A stretch of 64,000 nt of DNA from Alteromonas profundi (GTDB lineage Bacteria; Pseudomonadota; Gammaproteobacteria; Enterobacterales; Alteromonadaceae): positions 1 through 64,000 of the forward strand of contig NZ_JAAAWN010000010.1 in the NCBI RefSeq assembly GCF_010500865.1. The letters run 5' to 3'. This document shows positions 22,911 to 32,700 of this stretch, piece after piece; the stretch's first letter is position 1, and each line of letters begins with the position of its first letter. The notes beneath the pieces are model-generated. The model was not told the DNA's origin. It did no database searches and saw only the letters and a list, made by a program, of their open reading frames with translations. Position numbers and translations under genes: made by a program.

Positions 22911-24929
22911 TTAGGGGGCCGTACGGGCCCCTTTAAACTGTTCATTATCTCGCCATACTGTTACTTTGTTCCTACCTTCTGATTTCGCGTCGAACAATGC
23001 CATATCTGCTTGATCGATAAGCTCAGACACAGTGGTTGCGTTGCCGGCAGTAGAGGTTATACCAATACTACAGGTTAAAGTAATACTATCAAGAACATAA
23101 CCTTCTACATCGCGACGAATATCTTCAGCGATTGTAGTGGCATTATCTAAGTTTGTGTTAGGGAGCACAATACAGAATTCCTCACCGCCAAAGCGCGCCA
23201 CAATAGCATTTTCCTCTACGTTATCTAACAGTATTTTTGCTACCCCTTGTAATACCCGATCGCCGGCACTATGGCCGTAAGTGTCATTAATCGTTTTAAA
23301 ATGATCAATGTCTAGCATTATAAAGCTTAGGTTGTTGGGCACAGGCGGGCTATTAAATACGCGGTTAAGCGACTCAAAAAGAAAACGACGATTGTAACAA
23401 TTGGTAAGAGGGTCGTGAGAGGCTAAATAATCGAGTTCTTTATTTCGCTGCTTTGAAAGCATGAAACGTCGGAAAATAAACAACGCGGCAATAGTGCAAA
23501 GCGTTAGCAGTAATGACAGGGTAAACTTGGCATAGCGACTTTTACTAAGCTCTAGTTCTGATATTTGTTGTTTACTGCGCGCGATAGCAATTTCATTGTT
23601 CTTCTTTTCCAGAGCAAGCCTGTCGAGTTCGGTACGTTTTCGTAACCCCTCTAGTTCTAGTTCTAACTTATAGGAATGAAGAGCCGCACGCGCAATGGCG
23701 AGTTGCTTGGCGCTTTCCTGATTGTGGATCGTTTCAGAGAGTTCCAACTCCTGTTCGGCGTAATCAAGGGAGCGGCTTATATTCCCGCTTAATTTCTCCC
23801 CTTTTCTAAGCAGCGCGATAGCGCGTAACTGATATTCATCGCTATCCGTTTTTTCCGCCAGTGCTAACGCATCGCTAAGTACTAAAAGTGCTTGCGGTAA
23901 ATCGCTCGTTAAGAGCGCTTCTCCGAGTGGGATAAGGGCGTCTATTTTCTGTTTATCACTTTTCACCTGTTGGGCTAAAGAAAGGGATTGTCGGTAATAA
24001 CCAATGGCGCTAGACACATTGTCTTTGGCGCGGTAAATATCGCCAATAATGCGGGTGGTATGCGATTGTTTTTCTATTTCTTTTTCGTCTTTATAAATCG
24101 CCAACGCTTGTTCAGCAAGACGAGCGGCAGCCTCATAGTTGCCTGTATTCAAATCGATAACAGCTGTTTCCCGAAGGGCCGTTGCCAAGGTTCTTGCTTG
24201 CACCTTGCTTCGGGGTAATTTAATTGTATTGCTAAAAAAGGAACGGGCTAAATCAAACTGTCCAAGGCGAATATAGATATGGCCAATTTCGTTCGAAGTT
24301 TTTGCTATGCCGCTTGCATCGTTAACATTGGAAAAGTACACAAATGCACTTCTTGCATGCGCTAAAGACGCTTGGTAGCGTTCAATGTAACGATAAATAA
24401 TAGCAGCTCCCATGTGAGCTTTCGCTTCGCCTTCAGGGTCATCTATTTGACTGTGAATTTTTAAACTCTGTGTAGCGTGGTTGAGTGCGGTCTCAAAATT
24501 CCCCAAATAGCGCTCAGCTTCGGCCAAGGTGTTTAGGGTGCGGGCCATATACTTTTTGTTGTCGATTTCTGTAAAAACTGCAAGGGCTTTTCGGTAGTAG
24601 TCAGCCGTTTCTTCTCTACGCTTTAGCCGCTTTAAAGACTGAGCGATATCGGTATAGGTTATCCCTAAGCGTTTCTTCGACGAGAGGTCGTCGTGCGTTT
24701 CTAGTAGCATCGCAGCACTAAGGTATTTCTGCGCAGCCTGTTGATAGGCCTTTAAACGGTAATGTTCGTCTGCCACTGCAAGAATAGCCTCCACCGAAGA
24801 AGTTCCTTCAGTTTGAGCGCTCTGGAGATATTTATATTGGGGTGGTTGTAAAAATGAAACACCATAGGACTGCGTATGCATGAACACGAATGCAATGAAA
24901 ATTATACGGGGCAGGGCAAAATGCTTCAA
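22911..24929 (-). CDS. Diguanylate cyclase with TPR sensor domain (GGDEF)
   Basis: A 672-residue protein that should make cyclic di-GMP. A signal-anchor or signal peptide is at the N-terminus, followed by about eight TPR repeats at 45-370 facing the periplasm. A long coiled coil spans about 400-465, then one helix (FTLSLLLTLCTIAALFIF), then the cytoplasmic GGDEF domain from about 500. The active loop is GGEEF at 581-585 in ARFGGEEFCIV, with DPLTNCYNRR as domain start. The RxxD inhibitory site is absent (VEEN stands there), so product feedback is not expected. The start is TTG with a weak ribosome site; Met18 is an alternative. The input signal is unknown, perhaps a periplasmic protein bound by the TPRs. 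Confidence 0.9.
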   Translation of the reverse strand: MKHFALPRIIFIAFVFMHTQSYGVSFLQPPQYKYLQSAQTEGTSSVEAILAVADEHYRLKAYQQAAQKYLSAAMLLETHDDLSSKKRLGITYTDIAQSLKRLKRREETADYYRKALAVFTEIDNKKYMARTLNTLAEAERYLGNFETALNHATQSLKIHSQIDDPEGEAKAHMGAAIIYRYIERYQASLAHARSAFVYFSNVNDASGIAKTSNEIGHIYIRLGQFDLARSFFSNTIKLPRSKVQARTLATALRETAVIDLNTGNYEAAARLAEQALAIYKDEKEIEKQSHTTRIIGDIYRAKDNVSSAIGYYRQSLSLAQQVKSDKQKIDALIPLGEALLTSDLPQALLVLSDALALAEKTDSDEYQLRAIALLRKGEKLSGNISRSLDYAEQELELSETIHNQESAKQLAIARAALHSYKLELELEGLRKRTELDRLALEKKNNEIAIARSKQQISELELSKSRYAKFTLSLLLTLCTIAALFIFRRFMLSKQRNKELDYLASHDPLTNCYNRRFLFESLNRVFNSPPVPNNLSFIMLDIDHFKTINDTYGHSAGDRVLQGVAKILLDNVEENAIVARFGGEEFCIVLPNTNLDNATTIAEDIRRDVEGYVLDSITLTCSIGITSTAGNATTVSELIDQADMALFDAKSEGRNKVTVWRDNEQFKGARTAP
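22913..22932. terminator. GC-rich hairpin between convergent genes
   Basis: A 20-base palindrome with one mismatch (AGGGGGCCGT/ACGGGCCCCT) starts five bases after the SDR stop and overlaps the last codon of the GGDEF gene on the other strand. T-tracts are short in both directions. Confidence 0.5.
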
Positions 24930-25207
24930 TGGTGTAATTCTTTAAACTACAAAGCGTAAGGGATAAACATGTGATTGATATTAGCTTATCCGACCAGCAG
25001 TTCAACTAAATAACGCATTTAGTCTAGATCTTTACTGCCGAATATCGAATTTATATGTAATTTCTATACTTTCGTTTAGTCCACCTTGTTGTCACATTCG
25101 ATTAGCACCAACCATTGCCCCTATATCATGCGCCTATTTACGCCTATCTCATCGTGCAACTGCTAGGTTCAGTCTCCGCTTCCCTTACTCATTTCTCTGT
25201 TATTTAC

Positions 25208-25246
25208 TTAGCCTGCTAATTAATGTTAATATGGTTAGCAAGCTAA
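25208..25246. promoter_or_regulatory. Twin palindromic operators for the MarR regulator
   Basis: TTAGCCTGCTAA (25208-25219) and TTAGCAAGCTAA (25235-25246) share the palindrome TTAGCNNGCTAA. Their outer flanks also match when the second is read in reverse (ACTTAGC). They are 27 bases apart start to start and end 15 bases before the marR ATG. A TTAATA -10-like hexamer sits between them. This is the layout of MarR autorepression. The rest of the 330-base gap holds the leftward promoter of the GGDEF gene; I see no gene in it. Confidence 0.75.
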
Positions 25247-25261
25247 GTAAGGGGGGATAGT

Positions 25262-25729
25262 ATGTCGCATCAACAGTTTCACGAAACATTGGATCTTAGT
25301 ATCGTTGGTAGTATGGGAAGAGTGCATCGCCTTTGTCGCGACGCTGTAACCGTAGCGGTGGAGCCACTAGGGCTAACCCAATCTAGATGGACTGCGCTAG
25401 TGCATATCGATACGTTGGGAGAGGGGGTAACACAACTGGCGTTGGCCACCAGTTTGGGAATTGAAATGCCCTCATTAACCCGAACGATAAAGCAACTTGA
25501 AGAGCAGCAATTAATTTCCCGCCAGGTGGATAAAAACGATAAACGTAGCAAAAAACTGTACTTTACCGAACAAGGCCGCCAGGTACTTGAGTCGTTACAG
25601 CAGAAACTGACAGATATTAAACAACAGCTATATAAAACGCTTACCCACCAACAGCTAAACGAAGTAGCACATGCGCTGGTGCAACTAGAGAAAAATGCGC
25701 TTGCCTGTATAGAGGCGGGGAGAGCTTAG
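25262..25729 (+). CDS. MarR family transcriptional regulator
   Basis: A 155-residue winged-helix repressor. The family pattern is complete: LTQSRWTALVHID, the recognition helix IEMPSLTRTIKQLEEQQLI, and the wing DKNDKRSKKLYFTEQGRQVLE. It should sense a small phenolic or lipophilic compound and release its own promoter. The ATG follows a GGGGGG ribosome site. It is first in an operon with HlyD-type and DUF2955 efflux genes, and its stop overlaps the next unit almost directly (one base apart). Ligand unknown. Confidence 0.93.
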   Translation: MSHQQFHETLDLSIVGSMGRVHRLCRDAVTVAVEPLGLTQSRWTALVHIDTLGEGVTQLALATSLGIEMPSLTRTIKQLEEQQLISRQVDKNDKRSKKLYFTEQGRQVLESLQQKLTDIKQQLYKTLTHQQLNEVAHALVQLEKNALACIEAGRA

Positions 25730-25730
25730 T

Positions 25731-26795
25731 ATGACACCTGATCAAACGTTTTCACGCTATGTTCGCTTTTCACTCTATGGGTTTATTTTAGTCTTTATTT
25801 ATTACCTACTTGCCGACATTTATATGCCGGTTACACCGCAGTCACGTATTTATCATCCTGTGGTACAGATGGCACCACAGATAAGCGGCAGGGTTACGAA
25901 GGTGTTTGTTAAGAACAACCAAGCGGTAGAAGCCGGGGACGTGCTATTTGAATTAGATAGACAACCTTACAAGATTGCTTTGGAACAAGCACAACTTGCG
26001 TTAGATGATGCTCGTTTACAAAATCAGCGTCTTGATACCCAGATCATGTCGCTTAATGCACAGATTAAGGCGGCAGAGGCAAAATTGCATGAGCAAAAAT
26101 TACTTAAAACCCGCGGCGAATCGCTTTTTCAACAAGGGTCAATATCTGAGCAAGAGCTTGAAACCATAAATGCTAATTATTCAGCGAGTGTAGCAGCGGT
26201 ATCTTCGCTTAAAGCCCAACATGCAGAGGTGGTGTTAGCGAGGGGAGAGCAGGGAGAGCAAAATTTGGCTGTGCGTCATGCAGCGAACCAACTTTCACAA
26301 GCCAAACTTAATTTGTCCTATACCCAAGTACGCGCATTGCGTGATGGCGTGGTTGCTAATTTGCAATTGCAAGAAGGCGCTTATGCAGCAAAGGGAACGC
26401 CTTTGCTAGCTGTGGTCGCATCTGATGGAGACCTTGTCGCAGATTTTAGGGAAAAGTCGTTATTACATACGCACGAGGGAAGTAAGGCGGTGGTAGTTTT
26501 TGACAGTCGCCCAGGTGAAACATTCAGCGCGCAGATCGAATCTTATGAAGCGGGTGTAAGCGCGGGACAGCTAAATGCAAATGGTACATTGTCGGCAACG
26601 GAAACGAGCAATCGTTGGGTGCGTGATGCACAACGTCAACGTATTCACCTGACCATGTCACAGGCGGCAAATGTGCTTACAACCATGCCCAGCGGGGCCC
26701 GTGCCACGGTGCAACTTCTGCCAGAATCAACCGTGGGGCAGTGGCTGGCTACGGCCCAAATAAACGTTATAAGCTATTTACACTACATTTATTAA
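25731..26795 (+). CDS. HlyD/EmrA-type membrane fusion protein
   Basis: A 354-residue periplasmic adaptor anchored by one N-terminal helix (SLYGFILVFIYYLLADIYM). The first lipoyl half is around APQISGRVTKVFVKNNQAVEAGDVLFELD. A coiled-coil hairpin spans about 85-190, and the second lipoyl half with beta barrel is at VRALRDGVVANLQLQEGAYAAKG. It links an inner-membrane pump to an outer-membrane channel. The pump gene follows; no TolC-like channel gene is present, so a shared channel is expected. GGGGAGAG site overlaps the marR end. Confidence 0.9.
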   Translation: MTPDQTFSRYVRFSLYGFILVFIYYLLADIYMPVTPQSRIYHPVVQMAPQISGRVTKVFVKNNQAVEAGDVLFELDRQPYKIALEQAQLALDDARLQNQRLDTQIMSLNAQIKAAEAKLHEQKLLKTRGESLFQQGSISEQELETINANYSASVAAVSSLKAQHAEVVLARGEQGEQNLAVRHAANQLSQAKLNLSYTQVRALRDGVVANLQLQEGAYAAKGTPLLAVVASDGDLVADFREKSLLHTHEGSKAVVVFDSRPGETFSAQIESYEAGVSAGQLNANGTLSATETSNRWVRDAQRQRIHLTMSQAANVLTTMPSGARATVQLLPESTVGQWLATAQINVISYLHYIY

Positions 26796-26805
26796 CGGAG
26801 TTACT

Positions 26806-27867
26806 ATTAATAACGGAACTACAGAGGCCGCAAGCAAGGGGCCTCATTTAGATAAGAATGGTCTTCGCCAAGCGTTGCGAATTGCCGGCGGATGTACCCT
26901 GGGTTTCACTATTAGCAAACTAATGAATTGGCCATATGGGATATTTTTTACCGTGTATCCCATGTTGTTACTAGGGTTAGTACCTGTGATAAACCGAGGG
27001 GTTATTAGGCAATTTATCGCAAGTGCCGGGTACAGTGCATTTGTTGTCCTTATCTTTCAAGGACTACTTTCACATTTACCGATAGTTATGACCATAGTAG
27101 TGTTCCTATCATTTTGTATTCTGTTTTACCAAATGAGCAGTGGTAGCGGTTTTTTATTTGGTGCAATGGGGGCGGTAGGGCTATCAATACAGTTACATTT
27201 TTCTAGCTATGTTAGCGGAGAAAGTAGTATCTACCCACTGATAGTGAGTAACGGTTTTGCCACATTATTGTCAATTGCAATAGCGGTATTAATGCACGGA
27301 CTATTTCCTGATGTAATGCTCAGACGGCCGCGAGCTATGCCAACAAAAACAGCAGAAAGTATCCGTCACGAGGTATTGCTTTGTGCATCCGTCGCAACCC
27401 TTTCGTTCGTGGTCTTTCAAGTACTCGATTTACAAGACTCAATTTCAGCCCAAGCAGCCTCAGTTTTAATTTTGTTTTCTCTATGTTGGAAAGCCGCTGG
27501 GGTAGCCGGATGGCAGCGGGCGATAGGCACCTTAATAGGTTGCAATGTGGCGTTACTTGCCCAGCTATTGTTGTATAACCACAGTAACTTCCTGCTTTTT
27601 TCGGTGATGATATTGTGGCTGCTATCATTCATTTTTAGCCGCTATCATATTTTAGGTGGTGGCGTACCTGGGGTAGGCTTTGGCGTGCTTACTACCTTTG
27701 GCATTTTGTTTGGTAACTCTTTAGCGCCCAATCAAGACGTAATCTACAGCGCTTTGTATCGTTTCAGTTCGGTAGCAGTAGCAATACTAGTAAGCCTGTG
27801 CGCCGTGTACGTAATGCACCACATATTAAACCGCTTTAGCGTTACCCGACACCACACCTACGATTAA
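26806..27867 (+). CDS. DUF2955 (FUSC-like) inner-membrane transporter, possible ATT start
   Basis: An integral membrane protein of about 354 residues with ten or so helices. It has the family layout LRQALRIAGGCTLGF at the start, two repeats of five helices, and a closing GVPGVGFGVLTTFGILFGN. It should be the pump part of the MarR-HlyD-DUF2955 efflux unit, comparable to AaeB-type aromatic acid exporters. No ATG, GTG or good TTG lies before the conserved N-terminal helix. GGAG at 26797-26800 is followed at normal spacing by ATT 26806, giving an N-terminus starting NNGTTEAASKGPHLDK. The first in-frame TTG (26875) falls inside the conserved helix and has no ribosome site. I therefore propose an ATT start, as in infC. 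Confidence 0.8.
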   Translation: MNNGTTEAASKGPHLDKNGLRQALRIAGGCTLGFTISKLMNWPYGIFFTVYPMLLLGLVPVINRGVIRQFIASAGYSAFVVLIFQGLLSHLPIVMTIVVFLSFCILFYQMSSGSGFLFGAMGAVGLSIQLHFSSYVSGESSIYPLIVSNGFATLLSIAIAVLMHGLFPDVMLRRPRAMPTKTAESIRHEVLLCASVATLSFVVFQVLDLQDSISAQAASVLILFSLCWKAAGVAGWQRAIGTLIGCNVALLAQLLLYNHSNFLLFSVMILWLLSFIFSRYHILGGGVPGVGFGVLTTFGILFGNSLAPNQDVIYSALYRFSSVAVAILVSLCAVYVMHHILNRFSVTRHHTYD

Positions 27868-28049
27868 GTAGGCAACTGAAAAAAGAGGCGAATGCAAAAG
27901 GGAAAGTCGCTTAAAGAGGGGGAGAATTTTACCTCTTCTATACAAACATTGGCTCTACCTTGACGAATCTTTGCCTTATACCGCACTCATAGTAATACCA
28001 AGTAGGGTCGCTTTGCTTGTGTAATACAAAAGGTATGAGGAAATTTATA

Positions 28050-28679
28050 ATGCGCTTTCGATTTTTCATAGTAACAGCAGTTGCAGCTACGCTTATTGCC
28101 GGGTGTGCTCATTCTCATGGAGGGGGCCGCGGACATGTACACGCAGGAGCCAATGTTGGAGGAAGAGCCGGTGCGGTTGCCGTGGGTATAGGTATAGGTG
28201 CGCTTATTACAAACGTACTCACTCACCCGCGATATAAAATAGATCACACCCCCCTACGTATCCCGGATAATGCCAAGGATATTCATTTTCACGGTGTTAC
28301 CTATCACTACCACAAGGGCGTTTATTACCGGAAAATAGACGGCAGGTTTCATGTTGTAAAGCCGCCTTTAGGGATTACCGTCGCTGCATTGGGTCCCCAC
28401 CCAGATACTATTATCATCAATGGTGACACTTATTACGTGGAGCAGGGGGTGTATTACTATCGTTCAGGTGGCCAATATATCGTCGTGGATGAACCAAAAA
28501 TTCCTAGTGGGAAGCGCAATACTAAGTACGTTTCAGGGCAGTTTTATACCGATTTACCGAGCCGCGCCCAACCCGTCAATATTAATGGTATTCAATATTT
28601 CACGTTTGATGGGGTCTTTTTCTTACCGCAGCCCGTAAACGGTAAAGTGCGTTATTTGGTGGTTGAGCTTAATAAATAA
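28050..28679 (+). CDS. DUF6515-type lipoprotein
   Basis: A 209-residue exported lipoprotein. ATG 28050 has GAGGAA before it and begins a signal peptide with lipobox LIAGC. The mature N-terminus is His/Gly-rich (HSHGGGRGHVHAG), then a glycine-rich hydrophobic stretch at about 40-60. After that come three repeats of the form G-x-x-YYxxxGVYYxxxxxxxxVV, typical of DUF6515 proteins: HFHGVTYHYHKGVYYRKIDG, INGDTYYVEQGVYYY and INGIQYFTFDGVFFL. The repeats look like small beta units exposed outside the cell. Function unknown. Stands alone. Confidence 0.85.
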   Translation: MRFRFFIVTAVAATLIAGCAHSHGGGRGHVHAGANVGGRAGAVAVGIGIGALITNVLTHPRYKIDHTPLRIPDNAKDIHFHGVTYHYHKGVYYRKIDGRFHVVKPPLGITVAALGPHPDTIIINGDTYYVEQGVYYYRSGGQYIVVDEPKIPSGKRNTKYVSGQFYTDLPSRAQPVNINGIQYFTFDGVFFLPQPVNGKVRYLVVELNK

Positions 28680-28735
28680 AACAACATTTATGTACTAGTA
28701 TGATAAAGGTCTTTATCTCAATATAGGGTGTCACA

Positions 28736-29650
28736 ATGGCAACATCAGCGAAGGAAACAAATACAACGACTATTTCTATTCCGCAAGAAGCGTTTGATTG
28801 GTACGACGAATACGCGCATGGAGATATTGACCGCCGTACGTTTTTAAGCCGTTTGGCTTCTTTGTCAGTGGCAGGATTATCGGTGGGGGTTATTGGCAGT
28901 GCTTTAATACCTGACTATGCAAAAGCTGAGCAGGTTTCGTTTAATGACCCGGCGATAAAGGCCACCTACGAAGAATTTCCCTCACCTAAAGGCCATGGCA
29001 CCGGTAGTGGATATCTAGTAGTACCTACGCAACTAAGTGAAAAGGAAACAGCGCCAGCTGTATTGGTTGTGCATGAAAATAGAGGGCTAAACCCTTATAT
29101 TAAAGACGTTGCAAGAAGGCTTGCGATGGAGGGGTTTGTTGCATTTGCACCGGATGCATTGTCTCCATTAGGGGGGTACCCTGGTAACGACGATGAGGGT
29201 AGAGCAATGCAAAAAAGCCTTGATCGGGAGAAGATTGAGCAAGATTTCGTTGCTGCTGCCAGGTGGCTTGATAAGCATGATAAAACCACAGACAAACTCG
29301 GCGTGGTTGGGTTTTGTTTCGGCGGCTATATTAGCAACTTTTTAGCGGCCAGTTTGCCAACGCTTATCGACGCAGCGGTGCCATTTTATGGAACGCCGGC
29401 AAGCGAAGGGTTGCAAGAGCAAGTAAAAGGGCCACTGTTGCTACATTTTGCAGAAAACGACAAGCGTGTGAATGCAACGTGGCCTGAGTATGAGAAGGTA
29501 CTAAAAGCCAATAAAGCCACATACCAAGCTCACGTTTATGGCAAAGCGCAGCATGGCTTTCACAACGACTCCACTAGCCGTTACAGCCCCAAAGATGCTG
29601 AGTTAGCATGGCAGAGAACCTTGGCGTTCTTTAAGCAACACCTTAGCTAG
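28736..29650 (+). CDS. Tat-exported dienelactone hydrolase family protein
   Basis: A 304-residue alpha/beta hydrolase. The N-terminal 65 residues carry DRRTFLSRLASLSVAGLSVG, a twin-arginine signal set about 30 residues in, as in the YghX-like group of this family. The hydrolase has a nucleophile elbow GFCFGGY with Cys, an acid residue in AENDKRVNATWPE, and a His in KAQHGFHND, so the triad is complete. Classical members open dienelactones; exported members have unknown substrates. The ATG has AGGG. No aromatic catabolism genes are near, so a lactone or ester of other origin is more likely. Confidence 0.88.
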   Translation: MATSAKETNTTTISIPQEAFDWYDEYAHGDIDRRTFLSRLASLSVAGLSVGVIGSALIPDYAKAEQVSFNDPAIKATYEEFPSPKGHGTGSGYLVVPTQLSEKETAPAVLVVHENRGLNPYIKDVARRLAMEGFVAFAPDALSPLGGYPGNDDEGRAMQKSLDREKIEQDFVAAARWLDKHDKTTDKLGVVGFCFGGYISNFLAASLPTLIDAAVPFYGTPASEGLQEQVKGPLLLHFAENDKRVNATWPEYEKVLKANKATYQAHVYGKAQHGFHNDSTSRYSPKDAELAWQRTLAFFKQHLS

Positions 29651-29723
29651 AAGGCCTTTTGTCGACTACCACACCCTCACATCCTTTGGTTTTTGCGTGT
29701 ACCTAATGCCTAGTATGCTTAGC

Positions 29724-32700
29724 CTAATGATGAGGGGGCTTTTTTTGGTTTGTTTGAAGGAGCGTAGCTGCTTCACTCACCGTACAAAAGCGTACCTTTC
29801 TTTCAGATGATATGTACTCCACCACCTCTTTTATTGACCCAGCAATGGCATTGAATGCGTTTTCTTGTGCCACGAAACTGTTTTCGTTATCAACTAAGCT
29901 AGAGCTGTGCATAAACATATGCAAAATTGGGTAGTCATTATCAAGCGCACGTTTAACTAAAGTTTTCATGTCCTCAGGTTTACTTAATTCAGGACACAAG
30001 TATATTTTACGCAACACCCGAGTGTGCCAGGCAACCCCTACAGAACGTAACCACCTAAGGGGGTAGGCACACAATAATTGGTGGATACGATTAGCCATCG
30101 CAAAGTTTTTTCGATTAAAGCCAACGGTAACGGGTAACTCGAAGATATCTCGTTGGTCGCTTTGTGCCAATGGGTCTTTATAGGCAGGCCAGTAAGGCAA
30201 CAAGGGCCCCCCATAACAATCAAAGTATTTTGTTTTATAGTAGGGATAAACACTGGAGTCTACGGTAATGCCGCGAGCAGCCAGTAACTTTAACGTCTTC
30301 TCGTCTATGCCCCATCGCCCAGTTCTAAATGAATTTGGGGCAACATGAAACTGTTGTTGTAACTTCTCTAGTAAAGCATCTAGCTTCTGTTTTACTTGTG
30401 TTTCGGGCAGATTAACAACGTGAGACCCTTTATCGTCAGTAGGGCCAAAATAAGGTGGGTTGCACCAAGGGTGCAAATGCGCGCCCATTTCACATGCACC
30501 TTCGTCAATATAGGGTTTCAGGGTGGCCACAGAGGCTTCATCGTCGGCCACAGCATAATCAACTAAGTAGGTTGGGCGAATGCCTAGTTGGTGGAAAAGC
30601 TGTTGCAACTGCGGTATTTTCTTTATGTTTGTTAGCTCAAAATCTCGCTCGGGAAAGCCTTCTTCCCAGCTCCACTCTTCCTCAGTATCAATGGAAAAAA
30701 CAAAAATAACCGGTGGCTTGTTCTCATTATTATGGGGGACCTGTGATGTGGAATCTGAGTTTGATAAACGATGAGACAACCATTGTCGCTCTCTTTTAAA
30801 AGAGAAGTTAACAAAACGGCGGGCTACCGCTGTTACCGCATATAAGACACGGTTACCCTGATAGGCTGCAGGTTTCCACGTTGGGCGTATTGGCGCATAG
30901 TTAGTGTTTGACAGGGAGTGCTGGTAAAACTCAACCACGCCACAATTTTGAAGGATAAGCGCTAAGATCCGCGCATAATGCTTTTCGCTAGAATGGGTTA
31001 GCTTATCGATAAGCGCATGGTAAAGGTCAAAGGCTTTGTTTTCCATTTCGGGGTATTGTTTGTTGGCATAGTAGTTCGCCATGAGCAGTACATTTACCTT
31101 ACGTAAATCCTGGGCGGTCCAAGTGTCGTTAGGGTACTCGAGAATGTCTGGGGTGGTTAAATATAACTGCTCATTTTTCACCATCCACTGAGCGTAGTGG
31201 AGTAATGCATCCCGTGCGTAGTAAAAACTATCATCTTTGGTTCTGTGCTGCTCTTTAACAAATAAGTAGCGTGTTACCGATTGCAAAAAAACAGTATAAA
31301 ACCAGTTGTTTTCAATGTCGCCTAACTCGCGAGCGGCTACATCATCATTGGGGTGCACGGTATGACTAATGACGTATTCAGCCCGGGTTAAATAACTAAG
31401 ATCTAGCGTAAGTTCATAGCAGTCTAGCAACGCATTAATGTAGTTTGCAGTACCTCTGTCTAGCGGATACTGTTCGCTAAAGGCATCTTTTAAGCCGCGT
31501 ACTTTACGGTTTTTTATTGCCACTAGAAGCTCTAAACAGGTGTTTGACCCCTCATAAAAATTACTCACCCACTGAGTTAGTTGTAATACTGCAGCTTTAG
31601 ACCTTTCGTTTCCGGTCATAAAGTAGTGCAACATCAAGCCAGCGGTGTAACAATGTTGCCCCCCTGGGCCTCCGCCCCCTGCATGATCCATATACGCACC
31701 TTGCTTTTGGTGCTTAGAATATGCGCGATGCGTACTGGTATAGGCTTGAAGGTAATGGTCTGTATGCCAAAAAAGCCCACCGTTATATTCTGGTTTATCG
31801 TGTTCAGTATGATAAATATCGATATCAATAACATGTTTGGCGAGTTCATCGGCAAGGGTGAACCACGTATAGTTACCACTGACGAGGTGCTGTCTCAGCA
31901 TGCCATATAAGGGATCGTATTGGTTGTTATAGTGGCTAACAAAAATATCATCGCCATCGTGAGAGGCGGTTTCATGATCAGCGTAGATATCGCCAAAATT
32001 ACGCCAGCCATATTCATCTACCTGCTCGCGTTTTTGTACGAATGCACTTTCGCCTTCGATACACTGATTAATTAACGCCTGCATTTTAGCATCAGGGAGG
32101 GCGTGACTATAATGGGCTATAACGTTACATTCATCTACCCATTTACTTGGTATAGATAGCTGAGTGACGTGATTACAAAAGCGCAAACTATCGAGTGAGT
32201 CTGAGAACCACATGGTGTGGTTTTTTTTCTCCCCACCTTGCAGCTCATACATTATGTCAGGCTGTTCGGGGAATAGCGCAAGGGTTAACCCTTCTTTATC
32301 GGCAGCTAATGCGTTCGGGAAGTTTTGCCAAAACGTTTCAATTTCTACTGCAATCCCGCCCGTTTCTGTCATTAATTCTATCGCGGGCTGGCAGCGCATT
32401 CCTTGCTCGATTGCGGCATTCCCCGCAGTAACAGAGTAGCCTTTACGCGTAAGAGGTACCTGATTATCCTTATTTACATGTACTGGGCTTTGCCAGTTTT
32501 CACCCCCGCTGGAATGTTGGGTAATCGCTAATTCAGGTACAGGCAAACTGCGCGCTTCTTCGAGCGGGGAAAGATAATAATTCCCGTGTAGCGGTGGTTT
32601 CGTCGCCACCTTTAACGCAAGGCTTTTAAAATAATATGACCCTGAATCGCCGAGATCCCAGATCCCATTCTCATGAGTGGCTGGTGCAGGGTTATGAATA

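Noticed and set aside
25731..26795. HlyD-type gene as the microcin exporter accessory (CvaA)
   Set aside because: It is 30 kb from the microcin gene, co-transcribed with MarR and DUF2955, and no C39 ABC exporter accompanies it.
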